Shown: in pieces, positions 56,901-64,000 of the stretch
Numbering within the stretch: position 1 is the stretch's first letter
Layout of the letters: every line of letters begins with the position of its first letter
Source of the DNA: Tillandsia leiboldiana
Taxonomy: Eukaryota > Streptophyta > Magnoliopsida > Poales > Bromeliaceae
Assembly: GCA_029204045.2 (NCBI GenBank)
Contig: JAQNDB010000499.1
Span: forward strand, 1-64,000
Length of the DNA stretch: 64,000 bases
Direction: 5' to 3'
The notes under the pieces: model-generated
What the model saw: only the letters and a program-made list of their open reading frames with translations
Database searches by the model: none
What the model was told of the DNA's origin: nothing
Translations under genes and position numbers: made by a program

Positions 56901-58846
56901 TGGAGTTGAGCATTTAGAGAATTACAGATTAATTGCCTGCGCATTGACAGGTGGGTTTATCTTCGGTCCGGGCTTTATCAGTTCGGCCCTCGGTGTACGG
57001 TATTGGTTGGACTCCTGTTTTTGGTAACCTAGTTTATCTTGAGCTTGTCTGCCTTTGGTTACAATATATATTACTGTTAGTTGCTTTGACTGATTGGCCA
57101 TTTCGTAGTTGCACTCCTATGCTTGATTATTATATTGATCTACCAATGCTTGAGCTTGCCTTCCTTTGATTCAGTTATTTGCTACGTCATACCTGCTTTA
57201 TGCCTGATTATGATCTTCTTTAGTGATCTTTACCATATCTGCTGATTAGTTGTTTCCAGTGGTTATATTATTGCTCTACATATTGCCATGCCTGTTTGGT
57301 CATCTGATAGTTGAGCTACGCCTGTTATCAGTTCTATTCTGCCTTACATGATTATTCTTAGTGCCTCTGGTATTTATATCTTATCTTGGAACATTTCCAT
57401 GGTTGATGAGTAAGCCTGTTTGTCCTGTCGATCAAATGATACACTGCTGAGCACATAGATTTGTTTAACTGATGTTTTTACCGAGCTTCGTAGGGTCGCC
57501 GGAGTCTGTTCTTGTTTGATAGGACAAAGGAAATTGCTCTGCGAGGTTTGGAAACCCAAGCTTCGTAGTGTCGCCTGAGTCTGTTCTTGTTTGATAGGAC
57601 GAGGGCAATGCTCTTCGGGGTGTGGACTTTTCAAAACAGTTTTCTTAAAAATATGTGTTTAAGTGTTGTATCATTGGGTTGGTCTGCATGATTGAGTTGA
57701 GTTTTTCGGTTGAGCTTATGCTGAGTTGAGATTTGCCTTTGTCTTGCATATGAGTTGAGATTCAGTTGATTTGGTTATTGCATCCCAGTGGGGATTTCCC
57801 GACTTGTTGCCGATTACCCGGTCAGTGGACCGCCAGTTTGAGCATTTGCACATGATTCGCCCGCACCGTTGTTCTTCACGTACACTAGCGGACTGATCCC
57901 CCGTAGCGGTGTACTTTACCGGTAAAGTGGTTAGCTGAGGCAACCCGTGACCCTAGTTTGGGGAATGTCAACCAGGTGGTGCCAAGTGGGCAGCCTTGCC
58001 TGAGGTCTTGTGAAGGCCAATATGGTAGCTTGTGATTGGGTCTTTGTGTTTTCATCTATTTGATGCATGTGTTGTTAAGTTGCTTTAACATGATTCTTTG
58101 ATTCTTTGATCTGGCTTCTAGTTATCTACCTTTATATGATTCTATGTGATGCCTCTGATTATAGTTTCATTGTTATCTTACTGATTGTCCTAACTCCTTG
58201 ATGCGTTGATTATCCTGATACATGTTTGTCCTGGTTTAAATTCTGCTAAAATTATCTCCTATGCTTGTACCCAGATTATAAGTTTTGCTTTCTTTACAGC
58301 ACCAGTTATATATCTGCATATCCTAACTGTGATTATATATCTGTTGAACTTCATGATTGCCTATCTGATTATTCTAACCCCTGATTATTACTATCCTCTA
58401 GTATTGTATACCAGTAGGTACGATCTGCTATTTCTCGGCTCGTCGTGCCCACTGGGATACACTCCGGTGTGTCTCACACCCTCGGGTGACTGTTTTTCAG
58501 GCCGAGCGGGTGCTGGGATGTCGGGACGTGTTGGTGAGATTCCGTGTTAGATGTTGACCCTGGACAGCCGAAAGTTCATGTATTATTTGATGTTAAAGGA
58601 AAGAGTTGTAATTCAGATGTAAATAATTGTAAAGTTAAATATAACTTTTGCTTGTAGTTGTACGTAGTTAGTACTCTGATGATTGTTGCCAAGCTAGCCG
58701 TGCATATATAGAAAAGGCTCAATTCCATTGGGGATTGGGACTCTTCTATATATGTGGCGGTCTGTCATTGCCCTGGTTGTTTTTGCAACTCTGATTTAAA
58801 AAAAAAAAAAAAAATTTACACTAGTTTTTGGACTCGGGGCGTGACA
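54000..58846 (+). mobile_element. Solo LTR E (4847 bp) with TSD GCAGG
   Basis: It starts TGTAGAAACCAGG, ends GGGGCGTGACA, and is flanked by GCAGG (53995-53999 and 58847-58851). There is no primer-binding site after the end and no second LTR, so recombination removed the body. The U5 end resembles that of element A: a stem (58703-58713 with 58744-58754), GGCGGTCTG, an A-run and the same terminal 11 bases, so it reads forward. ORFs of up to 115 codons inside have no similarity to proteins. It is among the longest plant LTRs I would expect. Confidence 0.9.
58701..58846 (+). promoter_or_regulatory. U5-end hairpin and GGCGG motif of solo LTR E
   Basis: CATATATAGAA (58703-58713) pairs perfectly with TTCTATATATG (58744-58754) across 11 bp with a 30-nt loop. 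GGCGGTCTG follows within 2 nt. Element A has the same geometry with a different stem. Confidence 0.5.
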
Positions 58847-59709
58847 GCAGGGCATGAATGGATGGGCCGACAAAGCAGCTTTTCCATTTTGAGTTCAAAA
58901 ATGAGAGAGAAGGTCAAAACAAGCAAGTTTTGAGGATTGCTGCAAGCTATACAAATTCTAAACAAGCATTTCGACGGCTGGTTGAAAACCCTAGCTGCAC
59001 TTCTCTTTGGCACTTACTTTCTTTTTCTATTTGCAGCCATCTTATGGATTTCTATAAAAGACTGCCTATTCAGACAGGCCTTGCTGTGGGATGGGATATA
59101 GAGGGCCTTTTCTTGTCAACTGCACAGTGACAGAATGAGCCGAGAAAAGGGGGCGACCACATTGTAGCCCTATCCCTAAGTGCTTCTCATACCCTTGGAG
59201 GAGCTTATTCCGCAAGGGCACAAGTGTGAAACTAAGGCCTGCTCTCCGGAAAGTGAGGAAATCCCTAGCCCTGACGCAGTCGGAGCTTTCTCAGGTCCCA
59301 TAGAACCACGACCCTACAGTGGTGTGCAGTTGTCGGTTGAGGATGGTCCTGGGGTGAATGAATCTCGATTCGAGTATGAACCATAGGTGGGCACGATGGA
59401 ATCAAATGTGGAGAAGGCGAGTGAGGAGCTTCTCTTCTCTGTAAGTCTTTTAGCTGACGTGGCCCCAATCATGGAATAAGCACCATCTGAAGACGAGGCA
59501 TCTACTGAAGCAGACGAGGTGATCGAATGTCTCGCGATCACTCAGCATAAGCATACAGCTCTAAGGATCGAGAAAAAGAATAGGTCCCTCCTACCATGCG
59601 AGAGAGACTACACGCAAAATTCTATCATTGAGGCCTTCGAAAAAGGGAGAAACTAAGTAAATGAGAATCTCGATGGTCCGGTCAGACAAAAACACAAGCT
59701 TTCTCCACA
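58847..59709. other. Mitochondrial-like spacer, no gene recognised
   Basis: About 860 bp right of solo LTR E. Short ORFs (58858-59130, 59180-59386) have no recognisable similarity. Confidence 0.4.
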
Positions 59710-60244
59710 ACCGTGAAAAAGCCCCCAGTTTGAGACCTTGAGTAGGGCAATTCAGCCAGAGAAAGAAGGGATTGACTGAATGAGTCAAAGGTTTGGAAGA
59801 CCTCGCCCAAAAGGACAGTCTCTGCCTTTCTCATCCTTCTGGCTTTTTTTTCTTGCTTCGAATAATAAACATGACAAAAAGGTTTTTATTTTGCATCCTC
59901 TGCGCGTGACCCTAGGGAACATCCATAACGCGCTGGTCAGTCATTTGGACGTCCTCCCATGTCTGAGTTTTCCGAGTGGGTTCTACCATCATCAGCCAGA
60001 AGGATTCCCCATAACGCGAACCGAATGCTTTCCAGTGGCGATCAACCGCTTCTCGTGATTAGAAGAGGGAATCAAGCTATGAAGAGGGGTCTGATTGTCT
60101 CATTGCTTGCTCTTTACTGAACAGGCTGCTTTTGGTTCGTTTGCTTCCTTGGAAAGGGAAGATTGGAGAGTGAGGCAAGTATCATAGTTGGGTTGGATGA
60201 AGAAAGCAGAGGGAGGCAAGGAAGTAGTAGAGATTAAGAAGAGG
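59710..60244 (+). repeat. 535-bp direct repeat, copy 2
   Basis: The partner of 49675-50209. It lies only about 160 bp from nad5 exon 5. Sequence on both outer sides is unrelated to that around copy 1, which defines the repeat borders sharply. Confidence 0.93.
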
Positions 60245-60406
60245 AGACAACCAGCTTTTGGACTATCTAAAATGTGCGTGCTCGATGATTGGACAATTTT
60301 TGACACTAAAAAAGAAAAGAAAGAAGAGAATAAATTGGGAGTTGGCGCCTACATAACAGGTAGCTTGCTTACCAAGCCGTCCTGGCAAGCTCAATCAGTT
60401 CTATTA

Positions 60407-60556
60407 TTATTCTTTACTTGACTTATTATTAATAAAACTACTAACTAAAAAAATGAAAGACGATCTAGAATCTACCCAAGAAGATAGAGAGTCCCACATA
60501 CGAGAAAAGGTCACAAATGGAGTTAAACCAAGTAACATTGCAAAGGCATAATGATA
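60407..60556 (-). CDS. nad5: nad5 exon 5 (NADH dehydrogenase subunit 5, C-terminus)
   Basis: A membrane subunit of respiratory complex I. On the minus strand the exon starts YHYAFAMLLGLTPF directly after the intron end CCCTAC and runs exactly 150 bp to TAA (60407-60409), the expected length of nad5 exon 5. Several codons differ from the conserved protein only by C instead of T: P for L (near 60519), S for F (60504), R for C (60502) and S for L (60462). This is the pattern of C-to-U RNA editing sites in unprocessed mitochondrial DNA. The end reads NNKSSKE. Exons 1-3 are not in the window. Confidence 0.95.
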   Translation of the reverse strand, partial: YHYAFAMLLGLTPFVTFSRMWDSLSSWVDSRSSFIFLVSSFINNKSSKE

Positions 60557-61489
60557 GTAGGGTCGGGATATCCCCGCCCTCCGAACCGGACGTGAGGGTC
60601 TCCCCTCATCCGGCTCTCTGCAGGGGAATCTCCACTCACTGCTTCCCCTAATATCCTCCCTTTACCACATCATGGGGGTTTACAGGAGATCCCAGAGGCT
60701 CGCTCGGAAGGGCTGCTATACCAAACATTATTACTTAACTACAAAGTTCTAAAAGACTAACGTAGTCACTAGACTCACTATAGTAGTCCGTCCGGCTGCT
60801 CTTGCTTAAATCATTACTCTTCATTCTCCCGTGCTCTAGCAATTGCGCTCCCTAGACCACTACCATGTAGTTAGGTAGGGACAATCAATCCATAGTTACG
60901 GGAATAACGGAATGAATGGGGATAAAAATAAATAGAAAATGAAGATGATTATTTTTTTCTAAGAAATCCTTTCTTTCCATAGTTGTATCTGGTCTGAGAC
61001 GGTACAGTACTCTACGAGAGGAATGCAATGGGATGGATGGTAGAGGGCTGCCTGCGCCCAAAAGCAATGATTCACTTGTCCCCTTGTCTATAGGGACCTC
61101 GTGGCATACAACCGCCACGACTCCTGCGTTATAGCCGCCCCTTTCTCTCTTTCTTTTGACTGCCTCGTGGACGGACGAAAGAAGGGGGCAGTGAAGGCTC
61201 GCGAAGTAGACAGCAAGCCCCCACCCCCTCAGTCCTGTGTTGCCGTAGCGCGCCCTACTTCAATAAGGGCTTACGCCCTCGCTGATTTTAAAGCTCGCTA
61301 GGGGATGGGATTCATTCACTTGCATTCCTGCTAGCACTACAAAAAGCTCCGGTCTTAACGCCCCTACGGAAGCTGTGCAGCCTTTCCTCGGGTTCGTAGA
61401 GTCGGGTTTCCCGTTTACCCACAACGGAGGAGCCGCCCCCACCAACCAAAGCAGGCAGGCGGCCACGGTTCATAACGCACTCTTCGCAC
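60557..61489 (-). other. nad5: nad5 intron 4 (cis-spliced group II, 933 bp)
   Basis: It begins GTGCGAAGAGTGC after exon 4 and ends CCCTAC before exon 5. A 34-nt domain V (60583-60616, minus) reads GAGCCGGATGAGGGG with the matching CCGGTTC strand. Domain VI follows, so the catalytic 3' part is intact. No maturase ORF is inside. Confidence 0.92.
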
Positions 61490-61884
61490 AACAGATCCAC
61501 TTTGAAGTTGACTTATTCGCTCGGCCAATCGTCGGAATGTGTACGAGATACCATAAGGGCCCAATATCTCAATAGCACCCTTGTCTAAAGCTTCGAATGA
61601 GACTGAATATCCGAAACGCAGGAACGATCTGACTATAAAGTCATTCAAAACTTGATCGAAGAACCAGCGTTTATTGAAGAAGCAATAGAGTCGATTACAA
61701 AAAGTACTAGTTTGAAAGGCTCGTTGGAATTGATCCGCTACGGGATTGACATTATACGCTAGAGAAGCACCTAAAGTACTAAACAGAATAGGTATTAGTT
61801 TAGTAATGGTTGGAGCAGCAAACTCGGATTCGGCAAGAATCTCATTTTTTGGTAGTACGAAGGGGGAATTGGCCCAAAAATTGG
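61490..61884 (-). CDS. nad5: nad5 exon 4
   Basis: Exactly 395 bp, the usual length of nad5 exon 4. It starts with two bases completing a codon and runs through 131 codons without a stop (NFWANSPFVLPKNEILAESE to RLAERISQLQSGSV). It encodes late transmembrane and matrix-side segments of the complex I proton-pumping subunit. It is joined to exon 5 by a cis intron, while its upstream intron is trans-spliced, so the window holds a separate 3' transcription unit. The reading frame is intact and in phase with exon 5. Confidence 0.96.
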
Positions 61885-61968
61885 ATAGGGGTAAAGACGC
61901 AGCCGGGCGCCGGCGGCTTATTCAAGTGCCCCCCGAACCGCGCGAAATGGTCGCCTATTACACGGCTC
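61885..61968 (-). other. nad5: 3' half of trans-spliced nad5 intron 3 (domains V-VI)
   Basis: Directly upstream of exon 4 the minus strand carries a 34-nt domain V (61935-61968; GAGCCGTGTAATAGGCGACC start, CGCGGTTC end), then a domain VI-like stem ending CCCCTAT at the exon. In angiosperms this intron is split, and the upstream half lies elsewhere with the tiny exon 3. The full extent of the half-intron to the right cannot be fixed by eye. Confidence 0.85.
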
Positions 61969-64000
61969 ACTAACTCTGCCTGGGGTGGGGGTACCTATTA
62001 TTCGTAGGCGGTACGGCGCACGCAGGGCCTCGGTTTGCCTTACTAAATGAATTATTCGCCTCCTTTTTTTATTTTCAATCAATAAATAATATCAAAGATC
62101 ATTTTTTATATTATTTAATGACTGAAACATATTGATTACTTTTTCTAGTTTGATTGGCACTCTTCTTATAATTATAAAGTCAAGATCTCTTCTATCTATC
62201 TTTCTAGATCAACCAAAGCTACTATAAGGGGGGGGATTAGGATTCACCAAATTTTCGCTTGCTCAGCAGAATGGCTTACAATTCCCTCTCATGAGTAGTT
62301 GTGACATTCACAGGTCTCGCTTCGAAAACCCCGGCGGGACATAAGGCTTAAAGCAACTGACATGCATGACAGGAGGAAACTCTGGCGGAAGCTTCCATTT
62401 TGAGGCTGTCTATCCCATATTATAAAGTATGCGAGACAAACCTTCATACCTCGTTAAGAATTGGCCCCCGGATTGCCTTTTGCTGGCTAGCTTTCATTTT
62501 GACCAAGACCATATCAATTTCTTTTGATTTTGATGCCAATTCGGATATTTATATTTTCTGATTGCCTCTACGCTTGGAGCCTGGTCCAGGTTTTTGATAT
62601 CTTTCCATATAGTAGCCCTGCCCTTCCGACAAGAAAAGTTACTTTCCTATTGCCCTTACTAAACCACCAGGAAGTAGTCGGGTTTGATAGAACTAGAACC
62701 AGGACAGGACTTAGCCTAGCTACCACGAAAAGCCTAGGTTGAAGGGCTGAAACGCCATGTCCATGTCCTATTCCTCGTGAATTTGCCTTAAGAAAGGCAG
62801 TTTTCTAAAACCCGATTATTACTTAATAAAAAAATAACCCTCTTAAAAAGCTTGGTGCGCAGGAAATGGAATCACAGCAAGAAAGACGGCTAGGAGAGAG
62901 AAAATACTTTCTGTATTGTGATTTCTACCCCATTTTGAACTTAACTACCACTACCACGACTCTCGCTAACTGCATCGGATTATTTAAACAATTCATTCTA
63001 ATTTTCTCATTCAAGTAGCGGCATCTATGCCTTACTAAATGAAGCCTTTGATTTCATCATCGTACGGTAGAAATTACTTCATCACTAGGGTAGGGTCCTT
63101 AATCAATCAGGATCAGGAGACGGGATCGATCAACTAGAAGATAGAATGCCACAGCTCAATTACCTTTAGAATAGGGCACTTGGGCCTAAGGGTTCGAGAG
63201 AAACTCCTACCTTCTTAGTGAATTTGTCCTAACTCAAAAAATGGTCAATTTCACTTCTTCCTTCTCTTCTTTCTATAGAATATCTATATTCTTTTATGCC
63301 TCTAACGCAGCTGATTCCATTCTCTAGTAGAAAGAGAATACGCATTTGGTTTGTTTTTCTGTTCACCTGAACTTTCATTGGCTAGGCTCCTCATCTCTTG
63401 ATTTCTAAGAAATTTGAATGGCAAAATGTGACTCTATCAATGACTGAAGAAAGAGAGAGATCCGTCCTAACTCTGTAGCTGATTCACTTCTTCCTTATTC
63501 AAAGCGCCTTTCGCTCAAGTAATTGCTTTTACTTTGACCTTAGTCCCTTCTAGCCAAATAAAGCTTTCCTGCAGCGAAGTCGTGAGCAGGATTCGTTCAC
63601 AGTTATGCTGAGGAATGGAATCACAATAACCCTCCTGAAAGTCGTTCAAATTAGCAAACCAATTTCTTTAAGTGAGATGACTTTTATTTATTAAATAAAT
63701 AGTTCAATGAGAATAGTTCAATGAGATAAAGTATTCCATTATCTTAGGTGAAGGAAGAGCAATTGTTTGTTTTCTCTTCCCTTTGTTACTCTAATCCTAT
63801 TTTGAAAAGCATAAAATGCTTCTCACGAAGAAGCTAAATACCGGACTAGTCTCGATACCGGCTGGATCGGCGCACTTTTCAAACTAATTTGAAATCCATC
63901 ACATGAAAGAAAAGATCAGACTCGGCACACGGATCCAAACCTGTCCTTCAAGATGTAGAAGTTAGAGTGAGCTCTGTCATCTGTTGATAGATTCTTTTCC
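61969..64000. other. Upstream flank of nad5 exon 4 unit, no gene recognised
   Basis: About 2 kb that should include the rest of the intron 3 half (perhaps the first few hundred bases) and the promoter of the nad5 exon 4-5 transcript on the minus strand. No ORF above 72 codons and no tRNA were seen. AT-rich patches occur at 62040-62130 and 62810-62850. Confidence 0.4.

Overview
This window looks like flowering-plant mitochondrial DNA that has been invaded by nuclear LTR retrotransposons. The mitochondrial side is shown by nad5 exons 4 and 5 with a cis group II intron and the 3' half of a trans-spliced intron (60407-61968). It is also shown by mitochondrial-type trnI-CAU and trnD-GUC, plastid-derived trnN-GUU, a plastid cemA-petA insert (47985-49669), and long gene-poor intergenic DNA carrying old LINE and copia scraps. 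The species cannot be named from the sequence.

The transposon side makes up over half of the window. Positions 1-20860 hold a chromodomain-type (Tekay/Del-like) Ty3/gypsy element, here called A; the first part of its 5' LTR lies off the left edge. Its 5' LTR is interrupted by a solo LTR (10-3001, TSD GCTAG). Its integrase is interrupted by an intact reverse-oriented non-autonomous element B (8878-17218, TSD TCGTC, 3439-bp LTRs). Positions 30997-42362 hold a related and almost pristine non-autonomous element C (TSD CCTAA, LTRs of about 4.1 kb). Positions 43390-43965 hold a complete Cassandra-type TRIM with 5S rRNA-like LTRs (TSD TACAC), and 50528-50837 is a truncated second copy. Positions 54000-58846 are a 4.85-kb solo LTR E (TSD GCAGG).

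Layout: A with its nested insertions (1-20860); mitochondrial-like DNA with three tRNAs (20861-30996); element C (30997-42362); mitochondrial-like DNA with Cassandra, the plastid insert and a 535-bp repeat (42363-53999); solo LTR E (54000-58846); second copy of the 535-bp repeat, nad5 exons and flank (58847-64000).

Clean target-site duplications in or beside mitochondrial sequence mean that integrase acted on this DNA. The simplest reading is a nuclear copy of mitochondrial DNA (NUMT) that later received insertions, although a mitochondrial genome carrying them, or an assembly join, is not excluded. By-eye LTR divergence falls in the order A > B > C, which agrees with the nesting. The most novel signal is a covarying stem-loop plus a GGCGG(A)TCTG motif near the U5 end of all five LTR types, just upstream of the tRNA-Met primer site.
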